The notes under the pieces were generated by a model. That model was not told the origin of the DNA and ran no database searches. It worked only from the letters and a program-made list of their open reading frames with translations. From the NCBI RefSeq assembly GCF_014358015.1, contig NZ_JACONV010000004.1:1-64000 (forward strand): 64,000 nt of DNA. Reading direction: 5' to 3'. The DNA is from Pseudomonas triticifolii. Lineage in GTDB: Bacteria; Pseudomonadota; Gammaproteobacteria; Pseudomonadales; Pseudomonadaceae. Both the position numbers and the translations under genes were made by a program. Position 1 is the stretch's first letter; every line of letters starts with the position of its first letter. Below, piece by piece: positions 8,793 through 18,421 of this stretch.

Positions 8793-10184
8793 TCACGCCT
8801 TCCAGGTCTCATCCTCGCGCTCACGCTCACCCGCGACAGACTCGGTCTCGACAACAGACTCGGGCTCGCGCTCAGGCTCCACGACCGCCGTTTCGACATC
8901 AGGCTCCATCTCTGGGTCGGCTGTGGCCTGCATTTGTTCCTGAACCACCTGCTCATCCACACGCGGATCGAGTGCCACCACCAGCGGCGAACTGGACATG
9001 CTGTCCGGCATGGCCACGTGATGCAGCGGTGCGTTTTCGACCTGGTGCAAGTGCGTGACGGCCTTCGGACGAATCAGCAAGACCAGAATGGCTGCAGCCC
9101 CACAAACGAACACGTACAACATATGCCCGCCAAACATCTTCATGACCACCCCCGCTGCCAACGGGCCGATGCTTGCGCCAATGCCATAGGTCATCAACAG
9201 CATGGCCGTCAGCGACACTCGGCGCTCGGCTTCCACGTGGTCGTTGGCGAATGCGACTGCCAGTGGATACAGGCAGAACTGCATCAAAGACGCCAGAAAC
9301 CCGATCCCGAACAGCACCTCGACCGGCACGCTGGGGAAAATCGCCAGAGGCAATGAAGCAATCACCAGTGCGGCGGCGAACACGCGCATCAGCACCGAAC
9401 GGTCGTAGCGATCAGACAGCAGCCCCAGCGGCCACTGCACCAGAAACCCCGCCAGAATGCAGCAGCCCATGAACAGACCGACCTGTTCGGTGGTCAGCCC
9501 CTGCTCGGCCGCGTAGACCGGTGCCAGGCCGTAAAACGAACCGATGATCAGACCTGCACCCAGCACCGCCGTCAGCGATTGCGGGACACGCTTCATGAAG
9601 AAGCGCGGCTCCAGTGGCGCGGGATGCAGCGGCGCGGGGTGAATCGCACGGGTCATGGCGACCGGCACCAGACACAGCGCAAAACACAGCGCGACCAGCA
9701 TCAGCAACTCAGGGCCGAGCTGCGGATGCACCACCAGCACCAGTTGCCCCAACACCAACCCCAGGTACGACGCGATCATGTAGCCGCTGAACACCATGCC
9801 CCGCTGCTTGGCGGCGGCCTGCTCGTTCAGCCAGCTTTCAATGACCATGTACTGACACATCATGCCCAGACCGACAATAACCCGCAGAATAAGCCAGGCC
9901 GGCAACCAACTGATCAGGCCGTGGCCCAACACCGCCGCGCCGACGATCCCCGCACAAGTGGCGTAGGCACGGATATGCCCTACCCGACCAATCAGCCGGT
10001 GACCGATCTTGCCGCCCAGCACCAGGCCAAAATAGTTGGCAGCCATCAAGGCACCCACCCACAGACTGTCCACCTGATCGGCGGCCAGGCGCAGGGCCAG
10101 ATATGTACTCAGCAGACCGGAGCCGATCAGCATCATCAACGAGGCAAAATACAGCGCTCGAAAGGACTTCCAGATTTGGCGCAT
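8793..10184 (-). CDS. MFS transporter, YcaD-like
   Basis: 463-residue inner-membrane protein with about twelve hydrophobic helices and the MFS motif A region in the 2-3 loop (GGKIGHRLIGRVGH). The start at 10184 (MRQIWKSFRALYFASLMMLI) has a GGAAAG Shine-Dalgarno; sixteen upstream codons are rejected. An unusual highly acidic cytoplasmic tail of about 75 residues (rich in Glu, Val, Pro and Arg) follows the last helix. The substrate cannot be inferred. It follows the glutamine-synthetase-like gene with a 54-bp gap and may be cotranscribed, suggesting an amine or amino acid substrate. Confidence 0.8.
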   Translation of the reverse strand: MRQIWKSFRALYFASLMMLIGSGLLSTYLALRLAADQVDSLWVGALMAANYFGLVLGGKIGHRLIGRVGHIRAYATCAGIVGAAVLGHGLISWLPAWLILRVIVGLGMMCQYMVIESWLNEQAAAKQRGMVFSGYMIASYLGLVLGQLVLVVHPQLGPELLMLVALCFALCLVPVAMTRAIHPAPLHPAPLEPRFFMKRVPQSLTAVLGAGLIIGSFYGLAPVYAAEQGLTTEQVGLFMGCCILAGFLVQWPLGLLSDRYDRSVLMRVFAAALVIASLPLAIFPSVPVEVLFGIGFLASLMQFCLYPLAVAFANDHVEAERRVSLTAMLLMTYGIGASIGPLAAGVVMKMFGGHMLYVFVCGAAAILVLLIRPKAVTHLHQVENAPLHHVAMPDSMSSSPLVVALDPRVDEQVVQEQMQATADPEMEPDVETAVVEPEREPESVVETESVAGEREREDETWKA

Positions 10185-10238
10185 CGACTTTCCAAAAATA
10201 GGGAGTCGCCTGAACGGGCGAGCCCCAAACAACGTTCT

Positions 10239-11582
10239 TTAAATCTGGGCAGCCAGAACGCGCCGCTCCCAGGGGGTGATCTCATCGAGAAAACTGGTCA
10301 GTTCCAGCGTCTTCGATGCGATGTAGCCTTCGATGAACTCATGACCAAACAGTTCCTTGGCCAACTGACTGCAGTTCAGACGCTCCAGAGCTGACTGCAA
10401 GGTACACGGCAGGGATAATTCTTCGGGCACCTCGATCTCGCCCTGCATTGCAGCCGTAGGCTCGATCCCCTTTTCAATACCATACAGGCCAGCAGCCAGG
10501 CTGGCAGCGATGACCAGATACGGATTGGCATCGGCTCCCGGCAAACGATTCTCCACGCGGCGAGCGGACGATGCACTGGCCGGAATGCGCAAACCGGCCG
10601 CGCGGTTGTCGTAGGACCAGCAAGCGTTGTTGGGAGACGCGAACGGGTGGAACAGACGTTGATAGGAATTCACATTCGGTGCGAACAACGCCGTGAAGTC
10701 GGCCATGCACGCCTGCATACCGCCAATGAAGTGACGGAAAGTTGCCGTTGACTGGCCCTCTTCGTCGCTGAACACATTGCGCCCTGAGACAGCGTCCACC
10801 ACGCTCTGATGCAGGTGCATCGAACTGCCCGGCGTATGGGCCAGAGGTTTGGCCATGCAGACCACAATTACACCGTGCTTGAGCGCCACTTCCTTGAGCA
10901 GGTGCTTGAACAGAAACGTCTGATCGGCCACCTGCAGAGGATCGCCGTGCAACAGGTTGATCTCGAACTGACTGACACCCATCTCGTGCATCACGGTGTC
11001 ACGTGGCAGCCCTAGCGCCGCCATGCAGGCGTACACCTCTTGGAAAAATGGCCGCAGTCCGTTGTTGGAGCCGATGCTGAACGCCGAGTGACCCCACTCG
11101 CGTCGACCGTCGAGCCCCACCGGCGGAACAAATGCCTGCAAAGGGTCCGGGTTGGGCGCGAACACGAAGAACTCCAGTTCGGTCGCCACGACCGGCGCCA
11201 ATCCGTACTCCGCATAACGGGCAATGACCGCCTTGAGCTGCCCACGGGTGGACAACGGACAACGGGCACCGGATAACTCCTCCGCGTCGCAAATGGCCAG
11301 CGCTCGCGGCTGCTCGCTCCAGGGCAGACGGTGAACATCCGCAGGGTCGGCAACCAGTGCAACATCGCCGTCGTCAGCGCCGTAAAAACGCGCGGGAGGA
11401 TATCCGCCCATGATGCATTGCAGCAGAACACCACGCGCCAGTTGCAGACGTCGTCCTTCCAGAAAGCCTTCACCGCTCATTACCTTGCCGCGCGGCACAC
11501 CGTTCAGGTCCGGTGTCACACACTCCACTTCATCAATGCCCGTCAACAGCTGGGCCAACTGGCGGGGTTCATGGCGGGTCAT
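10239..11582 (-). CDS. Glutamine synthetase family protein, probable gamma-glutamylpolyamine synthetase
   Basis: 447 residues, ATP-dependent ligase of the glutamine synthetase family. The N-terminal beta-grasp region (CVTPDLNGVPRGKVM) and catalytic core (ATELEFFVF, MGVSQFEINLLHGDP, GSSMHLHQS, RVENRLPGADANPYL) are present. The short length and divergence from GlnA place it with the PuuA/SpuI-type enzymes that glutamylate putrescine and other polyamines for catabolism. The start at 11582 (MTRHEPRQLAQLLTG) has AGGACAG upstream; the 35-codon extension is Cys/Arg-rich and unlikely. The exact amine is unknown. Confidence 0.85.
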   Translation of the reverse strand: MTRHEPRQLAQLLTGIDEVECVTPDLNGVPRGKVMSGEGFLEGRRLQLARGVLLQCIMGGYPPARFYGADDGDVALVADPADVHRLPWSEQPRALAICDAEELSGARCPLSTRGQLKAVIARYAEYGLAPVVATELEFFVFAPNPDPLQAFVPPVGLDGRREWGHSAFSIGSNNGLRPFFQEVYACMAALGLPRDTVMHEMGVSQFEINLLHGDPLQVADQTFLFKHLLKEVALKHGVIVVCMAKPLAHTPGSSMHLHQSVVDAVSGRNVFSDEEGQSTATFRHFIGGMQACMADFTALFAPNVNSYQRLFHPFASPNNACWSYDNRAAGLRIPASASSARRVENRLPGADANPYLVIAASLAAGLYGIEKGIEPTAAMQGEIEVPEELSLPCTLQSALERLNCSQLAKELFGHEFIEGYIASKTLELTSFLDEITPWERRVLAAQI

Positions 11583-11866
11583 CTTTCTGTCCTTGTTATG
11601 GGTCCGGGCCGCCGAGCGGCAGTGCGTACAAAATACGCACCGGGCGTTCGGAATTTCAAGCACTGAAACGAGTTCGCGCCACCGCATCCCCGACCTCAGC
11701 CGGGGAATTGCTCACCGCAAGGCTTTTGGCGGGTTTCTTGCTTTTAGTCATGACAAAACAGTTCGGCTGCCATTTTTACGTCAAGCGCTGCGAATAAACG
11801 CTTAAGCGTCTTAAAAGTGACCTGACGAACCGCACTCTCTCTTGCGACACGAGTCGAGAATTCTTC
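11583..11866. other. Intergenic region between divergent glutamine synthetase and aminotransferase genes
   Basis: 284 bp that must contain divergent promoters for the two flanking genes. No strong palindrome, terminator or small gene is seen. It marks the left border of the glycan island. Confidence 0.5.
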
Positions 11867-12985
11867 ATGAGCGCACCCATTCCTGTCACTCGTCCTCTGC
11901 TGCCGCCCCTGGAGGAATTCATTCCCTATCTGGAGCAGATCTGGGAGAGCCGTCAGTTGACCAACGGCGGACCGTTTCACCAACAGCTGGAATTGGAACT
12001 GGCTGACTATCTGGGCGTGGAGCACCTGTCGCTGTTCTCCAACGGCACCCTGGCGCTCATGACCGCGATTCAGGCACTGCGCATCAAAGGCGAAGTCATC
12101 ACCACGCCCTACTCGTTCGTGGCCACCGCTCACTCATTGCTCTGGAACGGCCTGACCCCGGTATTCGTCGACATTGATCCTGGCACCTACAACCTGGACC
12201 CGGACCGCATCGAGGAAGCCATCACGCCTGCGACCACAGCCATTATGCCGGTGCATTGCTATGGCATTCCTTGCGACGTGGATCGTATCCAGCAGATTGC
12301 CGATCGTTACGGCCTGAAGGTCATCTACGACGCCGCCCATGCGTTCGGCGTTCAGCATCGCGGTGAAAGCCTGCTCAAGCACGGCGACCTGTCGATTCTG
12401 AGTTTTCACGCCACCAAGGTGTTCAATACCTTCGAGGGCGGCGCGATCATCAGCCCCGACCTTAAGACCAAGCAGCGAATCGATTACCTGAAAAACTTCG
12501 GCTTCGCGGATGAAGTGACGGTCGTGGCCCCCGGCATCAACGGCAAGATGAGCGAGATCAACGCCGCGTTCGGCCTGCTTCAGCTCAAACATATCGATCA
12601 GGCGCTGCTCAAGCGTCAGCGTATCGACGAGCGCTACCGCGATGCGCTGGCGTCAATTCCGGGTATCGAGATCGTCTGGCAGACCCGAGAAAAGCACAAT
12701 TATTCCTATTTTCCGGTACTGATCAGGGAAGGCTTCGCCCTGTCCCGCGATGCGTTGTACCAGCGCATGCGTGACCACAACATCCTGGCCCGCCGCTATT
12801 TCTACCCACTGATTTCGACCTTCCCGATGTACCGGGGCCTGGACTCAGCCAAGCCGGAACGCTTGCCCATCGCCACCGGCCTGTCGAATCAGATTCTGTG
12901 CCTGCCCATTTACGACAGCCTGACCGATGAAGCCTTCGACAGCATCATCAAGGTCATCGCCACTGCCAGTAACGAGAACTGCTAA
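11867..12985 (+). CDS. vioA: DegT/DnrJ/EryC1/StrS sugar aminotransferase, VioA-type
   Basis: 372-residue PLP enzyme that aminates a nucleotide-linked 4-keto-6-deoxyhexose. The PLP lysine is K184 in SFHATKVFNTFEGGA, with the cofactor aspartate D155 in IYDAAHAFGV. The sequence matches the VioA/WecE-like subgroup that makes dTDP-4-amino-4,6-dideoxyglucose (viosamine). In P. syringae this sugar decorates flagellin, and here the gene lies next to flagellar genes and acyl-chain genes that fit modified viosamine. Its stop overlaps the next start by one base (TAATG). The exact sugar is inferred; a perosamine- or fucosamine-type product is possible. Confidence 0.83.
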   Translation: MSAPIPVTRPLLPPLEEFIPYLEQIWESRQLTNGGPFHQQLELELADYLGVEHLSLFSNGTLALMTAIQALRIKGEVITTPYSFVATAHSLLWNGLTPVFVDIDPGTYNLDPDRIEEAITPATTAIMPVHCYGIPCDVDRIQQIADRYGLKVIYDAAHAFGVQHRGESLLKHGDLSILSFHATKVFNTFEGGAIISPDLKTKQRIDYLKNFGFADEVTVVAPGINGKMSEINAAFGLLQLKHIDQALLKRQRIDERYRDALASIPGIEIVWQTREKHNYSYFPVLIREGFALSRDALYQRMRDHNILARRYFYPLISTFPMYRGLDSAKPERLPIATGLSNQILCLPIYDSLTDEAFDSIIKVIATASNENC

Positions 12986-13710
12986 TGCGAACATGCCCGG
13001 TATGCGCCTGCCGATTTCCGAATTTCTATCCGATGGAAAAAGGTCATCTGCAAATTTTTCACCGCTTGAACGTGTTTTACAGCGTGGACGATTTCGAGAC
13101 TCTGAACGTTGGCCAATACAGGTGCCCTGAATGCCAGGCCTCGGACCGCGACCGTCTCTACGCGCTGTTCGCGATGCACCTGCTGAACCACCCGCCGGGT
13201 CAGGTTTTGCGCATCCTCGACATTGCGCCAGCCGTCGTGCTTTCGAAGTTTCTGCGTAGCCTGCCCAACGCCCGCTATCGCTCAGCCGACCTGTTCTCGC
13301 CGCTGGCTGATGATGTGGTGGACATCATGGACATGCACCTGTACGCCGACGAGTCCTTTGATTTCATCGTCTGCTCGCATGTGCTGGAACATGTACCCGA
13401 CGACCGCAAGGCCATGTCCGAACTGCATCGGGTTCTGGCCAAGGGCGGCTCTGCGATCCTGATGGTGCCGATTCTGCTGACCGCCACCGAAACAGACGAA
13501 GACCCCGACGAGAAAAACGTCGATGAACGCTGGGCGCGCTTCGGGCAGGACGACCATGTGCGGATGTACGCCAGACATGATTTCGTATCACGTCTGGAAG
13601 CGTCCGGTTTCAAGGTCGACGCTCTGGATTCAGGCTCCTTCGGCGAAGGCGTCTTCCACCAGCACGGGATTACTGATCAGTCGGTTCTGTATGTAGGCCG
13701 CAAGGCCTGA
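12985..13710 (+). CDS. SAM-dependent methyltransferase with N-terminal zinc-ribbon-like cysteines
   Basis: 241 residues. The N-terminus has two Cys pairs (CPVC at 4-7, CPEC near 48-51), suggesting a small metal-binding ribbon. The remainder is a class I methyltransferase: RILDIAPAVVLSKFL (motif I), then DFIVCSHVLEHVPDDRKAMS and LHRVLAKGGSAILMVPI. Translation is coupled to vioA by the one-base overlap. In the glycan context it is a good candidate for the sugar O-methyltransferase of modified viosamine (role called VioM in P. syringae). That role is inferred. Confidence 0.8.
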   Translation: MRTCPVCACRFPNFYPMEKGHLQIFHRLNVFYSVDDFETLNVGQYRCPECQASDRDRLYALFAMHLLNHPPGQVLRILDIAPAVVLSKFLRSLPNARYRSADLFSPLADDVVDIMDMHLYADESFDFIVCSHVLEHVPDDRKAMSELHRVLAKGGSAILMVPILLTATETDEDPDEKNVDERWARFGQDDHVRMYARHDFVSRLEASGFKVDALDSGSFGEGVFHQHGITDQSVLYVGRKA

Positions 13711-13784
13711 CGACCGCTGCCGATCACGAATGCCGACCGAGTTGCCCGGTCGGCTCACAACACTTTTTCACATGTGGTATTGCG

Positions 13785-16700
13785 ATGAGTTCTTCACGCC
13801 TGGTCAGTATTGTCATCCCTGCTTACAAACCGGCTTTTTTCGAAGCCGCGCTGGCCAGTGCGCTGCGCCAGAACCACGACGACATTGAGATTATTGTCAC
13901 CGACGACTGCCGTGACGATGGCATCAGGGACATTGTCGAAAAGCTCAGGCCGGAGAGTCGCTGGCCTATTCACTACAGCAAAAATCCCACATCGCTGGGC
14001 GAACCTCACAACCTAGCGCTTGGCATCTCTCTGGCCCGCGGCGATTACATCAAGTTTCTCTATGACGATGACATTCTGCTCACGGACTGTGTGCGGCTGA
14101 TGTTTGACGTGATGCATGACAGCCCGGATATCAAGATCGTAGCCGCGACCCGAAAGCGAATTGACGCTAACGGTACGCTGCTGGCCGACAATATCTATAC
14201 GGCTTACCCATTCGGCAAGAATGTGGTGTTGAACGGCCCGGAACTGGTCTCATTTCTGGCCCAGCACCCTTCCAACTTCGTTGGCGAACCCTGTGCGGTC
14301 ATGTGTCGTCGAGATGATCTACTAGCCTTCGGGCAGGACGTCATGTGCTTGAATAAGGTGCTGATCTGGGGGCTGGGTGATCTGGCTATCTATGCCAAGC
14401 TGCTTCGTCAGGGAAACCTGGCAATGCTTGCACGCCCGCTGTCCTATTTCCGCGTGTCTGATCAGCAGAGCAGTGAGGTGTTTAGAAAGGATCAAACCCT
14501 ACCCCGCGAAGGTCACGCCAACTTCTACCGTATTCCCAGCGAACTGGGCTGGGTTCGTCCTGACGAGTTCAACGGCAAGGTCAGCATTGCGCCACTGGCA
14601 CAACGCGACAATGTCCAGGAACTGGATCTACTCGGCTACTTCGATAGAAGGTCCGAGGCCACCGTCCGCAATACCCGCGTGGCCAATTGGCTTGGTCAGC
14701 GCAGGCCCACAACCGCTCAGCACAGCCTATTGCAGGAGCACTTACAGCAGCATAACGGGGGCCCCTCGATTGCGATTGTCATCTGCGATTTCGATCAGCA
14801 GGCAGAACGAGTACTGAGCACACTGCAGAGCATGGCGGCCGATGCGCCCCTACTCGACAATCTCAAGGTTTTCGTCCTGGCCGACTATGACAGGCAGAAT
14901 CAGACCGCCCTTCAAGCACAACTCCCTTGGCGGGACGCCAGCCTGGAAAACCGTGCCACAGTCATCAACGAGCTGATGCAGGAAAACCATCAAGACTGGT
15001 GGATACTGGTCGAGGCAGGCACTACTTTCACCCCGAGTGGCCTGCTGTGCGCTGTCATGAAGATGATAGAAGCACCAAACGCTTGCGCAGTCTTCGGTGA
15101 CGAGGTGACCCTGCATGCTCAACAAGGCGCTCATCTGGTCTTTCACCCGGGTTTCAGTCTGGATTTCCTGTTGGCCTGCCCGTCAGCCACCAGCCGAAAC
15201 TGGCTGTTCAACCGCGAAAAAGCTCTGGCAGTAGGCGGCTTCGATCCGGGCCATGCGCAGGCCATCGAGCTTGATCTGATACTGCGCCTGATCGAAGACT
15301 CAGGCTTTACCGAATTCGTGCATGTATCCGAGCCCTTGGTGATCTCGCCACGCGGGCAGGCGCACAACAATCACGATGAGGCGCACACCCTGCAACGTCA
15401 CTTGTACGCGCGGGGCTATGCTGACAGTCAAGTGCACACCCTGGAATCGGGATGCTACCGGATCGAATATGGCCATCCCGATCAGCCCCTGATCTCCATC
15501 CTCGTCACCTCTGAGGATCAACTGCCGACGCTGCTGCCCTGCGTCGAAAGCATTCTGGAGCACACGACGTATCCGTTCTACGAACTTCTGATCTGCGATA
15601 ACAATAGCCAGTCTGCGCAGACCATTGAATGGCTAACGGCCCTGGACTCAATGCAATCGGAGCGCATTCGTGTTCTTCGCCACGAGCAGACGCTAAGCCC
15701 GTCGGCCCTGTTCAACGCCGCAGCAGGCCATGCGAGAGGCGATTATCTGCTGATGCTCGACAGCAACGTATTGATCGTTCAGCAAGACTGGCTTGAACAG
15801 CTTCTAAACCACGCACTACGACCTGAAGTAGGCGTTGTCGGCGCCAATGTCATTTCTCCTGATAGCAAAGTTGTGGAAGCGGGCATCATCGTGGGCCTCA
15901 ATGGCACCGCTGGAGCGATCAGTGCGAGTGACGCCGCTGCCTGCACAAGCTTCGCGCTGCGTTTGGAAACTGATCAGAACTACAGCGCCGTGAGTGGTTC
16001 TTGCCTGATGATTCGCAAGTCGGTGCATGATGAGATCGAAGGTCTGGACGAACACCTGTTTCCCCTCCATTTCTATGATGTAGACCTTTGCCTGAGGGCA
16101 CGTAGTGCCGGGTACCTGACCGTCTGGACACCGCATGCCATCGTGGCCTTGCGTCCTGAGGAATCAAGGGCGGATGCACAAGCCATGGATTTTGCAACAC
16201 GTGCCCTCTACCACCGCTGGTTGCATTACATGGCATGGGACCCTGCCTACAACACTAACCTGGCTCTGACAGAACCTTTCGTCATCCAGAGCAACCAGGA
16301 ATTAAGCTGGCGACCGTTGACACATCGCCCGCTGCCTGTGGTGCTTGCTCAACCCCGTGATCACGCAGCTGCTGGTGATCGTATCTCTACCGTTCTGCAG
16401 AGCCTGCGCAAAGAGCGGGAAGTGGACGGCATCCTAAGCCACACGCCACTGCACCTGGTCGAAATCGCCAGACTGAACCCCGACGTCGTCGTCCTTCAAG
16501 GCCCGATGAACGATAGCCTGATCGCCAGCATCAATGCGATCAAGGATCACACCCACGCCAGAGTGATTTTCGATCTGCCGGAATACCCGTCGTACGCAGA
16601 AATCGACAAAAGTGCCCCGCCGCTCGCCGTGATACAAGCCTCTCTGTACCACGGACTGGCCCGTGCAGACATGGTCACTGTTCCCACAAGGGCCCTGGCG

Positions 16701-17306
16701 GACCTGCTGGGAGATTCACATCCAAACGTTCGCGTTATTGAGACCCGCCTGGCATCCGCCCCTTGGCTGAGCCTGCAAAGCCAGCGTCAGACGCGTCCGA
16801 AACCTCGCGTCGGTTGGGTCGGCATGACGGCCGAACTGGGCGACCTCTTAATGCTGTCGCAGGTTATTAAAGCGCTGGCGGACCGTGTGGAATGGGTCGT
16901 CATGGGACCGTGCACCCGCTGGCTGCGGCCTTATATTCACGAGCTGCGCTCACCAGTGGAAGGGCCATTGTTCCCTGAGCTCCTGGCCAGTCTGAATCTG
17001 GACCTGGTACTGGCACCCGCGGAGTCGAACCTGCTCAACCGCAGTAAAAGCCCGTCAAGGTTGCTGCAGTTCGGCGCCTGTGGCTTCCCGGTCATTTGCA
17101 GTGATGTGCTAAGTGTTCCTGAGGGCCTGACGGTCACGCGCGTTGAAAATAAAGACAGCGCCTGGATCACTGCCATCGAAGAACACCTCGAGCAGGCGCA
17201 GACTTGCGCAAGCAGAGGCGACGCTTTGAAGCAAGCAGTCATCGAGCGCTGGATGCTGGACACTGATCACCTGCAAACCTGGCGCAATGCCTGGCTTGAA
17301 AGCTGA
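13785..17306 (+). CDS. Large multidomain glycosyltransferase, Fgt1-like
   Basis: 1173 residues with at least three modules. Residues about 6-230 are a GT-A family 2 domain (VSIVIPAYKPAFFEAALASA, DYIKFLYDDDILLTDC). Residues about 410-760 contain a degenerate and then a complete second GT2 domain (ISILVTSEDQLPTLLPCVES, ARGDYLLMLDSNVLIVQQDW, HFYDVDLCLRARSAGY). Residues about 850-1170 resemble a GT-B glycosyltransferase (RVGWVGMTAELGDLLMLSQV). The size and architecture recall the P. syringae flagellin glycosyltransferases Fgt1/Fgt2, about 1000-1200 residues. With one such enzyme here, it may add more than one sugar, or a second enzyme may lie elsewhere. The Shine-Dalgarno before the ATG is weak. 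Confidence 0.82.
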   Translation: MSSSRLVSIVIPAYKPAFFEAALASALRQNHDDIEIIVTDDCRDDGIRDIVEKLRPESRWPIHYSKNPTSLGEPHNLALGISLARGDYIKFLYDDDILLTDCVRLMFDVMHDSPDIKIVAATRKRIDANGTLLADNIYTAYPFGKNVVLNGPELVSFLAQHPSNFVGEPCAVMCRRDDLLAFGQDVMCLNKVLIWGLGDLAIYAKLLRQGNLAMLARPLSYFRVSDQQSSEVFRKDQTLPREGHANFYRIPSELGWVRPDEFNGKVSIAPLAQRDNVQELDLLGYFDRRSEATVRNTRVANWLGQRRPTTAQHSLLQEHLQQHNGGPSIAIVICDFDQQAERVLSTLQSMAADAPLLDNLKVFVLADYDRQNQTALQAQLPWRDASLENRATVINELMQENHQDWWILVEAGTTFTPSGLLCAVMKMIEAPNACAVFGDEVTLHAQQGAHLVFHPGFSLDFLLACPSATSRNWLFNREKALAVGGFDPGHAQAIELDLILRLIEDSGFTEFVHVSEPLVISPRGQAHNNHDEAHTLQRHLYARGYADSQVHTLESGCYRIEYGHPDQPLISILVTSEDQLPTLLPCVESILEHTTYPFYELLICDNNSQSAQTIEWLTALDSMQSERIRVLRHEQTLSPSALFNAAAGHARGDYLLMLDSNVLIVQQDWLEQLLNHALRPEVGVVGANVISPDSKVVEAGIIVGLNGTAGAISASDAAACTSFALRLETDQNYSAVSGSCLMIRKSVHDEIEGLDEHLFPLHFYDVDLCLRARSAGYLTVWTPHAIVALRPEESRADAQAMDFATRALYHRWLHYMAWDPAYNTNLALTEPFVIQSNQELSWRPLTHRPLPVVLAQPRDHAAAGDRISTVLQSLRKEREVDGILSHTPLHLVEIARLNPDVVVLQGPMNDSLIASINAIKDHTHARVIFDLPEYPSYAEIDKSAPPLAVIQASLYHGLARADMVTVPTRALADLLGDSHPNVRVIETRLASAPWLSLQSQRQTRPKPRVGWVGMTAELGDLLMLSQVIKALADRVEWVVMGPCTRWLRPYIHELRSPVEGPLFPELLASLNLDLVLAPAESNLLNRSKSPSRLLQFGACGFPVICSDVLSVPEGLTVTRVENKDSAWITAIEEHLEQAQTCASRGDALKQAVIERWMLDTDHLQTWRNAWLES

Positions 17307-17322
17307 TCAGCAAAGAGCTCAA

Positions 17323-17361
17323 TAAAAAAGGCTCTACGTCATTGCTGTGACGCAGAGCCTT
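17323..17361 (-). terminator. Terminator at the end of the KAS III gene
   Basis: Imperfect hairpin (AAGGCTCT and CGTCA pairing with TGACG and AGAGCCTT, 17329-17361) followed on the minus strand by a T-run (complement of 17323-17328). The 3' end of the KAS III coding sequence forms one arm. It also separates this gene from the convergent glycosyltransferase. Confidence 0.7.
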
Positions 17362-18421
17362 GATGCAGCTCAGGCGCAGTGAACAATCTGTCACTGCTTA
17401 CCAACGAATGACGCACGCCCCCCCACGAATAGCCCATCCCGAACCCGACCGCAGCGACCCGATCACCAGGTTTCAGCACACCTTTGTCCATGGACTCTTT
17501 CATGGCAATGGGAATGGTGCAGGACACCGTATTACCACAGTGCTGGAAAGCCGAGACAAACTTGTCGGCGGGCAACTTCAGACGCCGGCGCAGGGCATCC
17601 AGCATGAAGTGGTTGGCTTGGTGAAACACGAATAGATCAACGTCCGCCACCGCCAGTTCGTCGTCAAACAGTGAGGCGAACAACTGCGGAACGCGTGTCA
17701 TGGAAAACTCGAAAATAGCCGGCCCGTTCATGTACAGGTTGGCGTCTGTACGAACGTTTCCGTTGTCGTCCTCATAGGTTTCAGGGTGTGGATTCTGCAC
17801 CGTAGGCCTGCGCGCTCCGCCGATCGGCACAATCAGGTTTTCAGCCCCCGAGCCATCACTGCCATAACGAAAACGCTCCAGAAAAGGCCCACCCTCGGTA
17901 GCGCTGATCAGGGTCACGGCCGCTGCATCGCCGAACAGGGTGCGAACACTTTTATCCTGTGGGTGAATGTAACGACTGTAGGTTTCCGCCGTCACCAGCA
18001 ACACATTTAGGCATTGCCCTGACTCAATCAACCCCTTGGCGATGCCAAGCCCATAGATGAACCCTGAGCAACCCTGATTGAAGTCGAAGGCGGCGCAGTG
18101 AGTCGGCAGTTGGAGACGATGTTGCAGAATGCAGGCAGTGGCGGGCAACAGGTAATCCGGGCTTTGGGTACAGTAGATCAACGCGTCTATCTGGCTACGC
18201 TGAACCTCCCCTTTGAGAAACAACTTCTCACAAGCGCGGAAGGCCAGGTCGGAAGCGGTTTCATCCTTGTCGATGATATGCCGTTCGCCGATACCGGTCT
18301 TTACGAAAATTTTCTCGACGTCCCACTCAGGAAATTCCCGAGCCAGCGTCTCGTTGTCCAGCGAATCAGCTGGCAGTTCATATTCTATGTCGACGATTCT
18401 GGCATGGGACTTCATGAGCAT
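17339..18421 (-). CDS. 3-oxoacyl-ACP synthase III (KAS III/FabH-like)
   Basis: 360-residue thiolase-fold condensing enzyme. The KAS III triad is complete: C118 in NQGCSGF, H267 in FHQAN and N297 in HCGNTVS. It condenses acetyl-CoA with malonyl-ACP to acetoacetyl-ACP. A KAS III homologue (orf3) accompanies fgt1/fgt2 in P. syringae flagellin glycosylation loci, where it is proposed to supply the 3-hydroxybutyryl group on modified viosamine. The ATG overlaps the stop of the acyltransferase gene by one base (TAATG), so the two are translationally coupled. A second ATG two codons in is possible. Confidence 0.88.
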   Translation of the reverse strand: MLMKSHARIVDIEYELPADSLDNETLAREFPEWDVEKIFVKTGIGERHIIDKDETASDLAFRACEKLFLKGEVQRSQIDALIYCTQSPDYLLPATACILQHRLQLPTHCAAFDFNQGCSGFIYGLGIAKGLIESGQCLNVLLVTAETYSRYIHPQDKSVRTLFGDAAAVTLISATEGGPFLERFRYGSDGSGAENLIVPIGGARRPTVQNPHPETYEDDNGNVRTDANLYMNGPAIFEFSMTRVPQLFASLFDDELAVADVDLFVFHQANHFMLDALRRRLKLPADKFVSAFQHCGNTVSCTIPIAMKESMDKGVLKPGDRVAAVGFGMGYSWGGVRHSLVSSDRLFTAPELHQGSASQQ

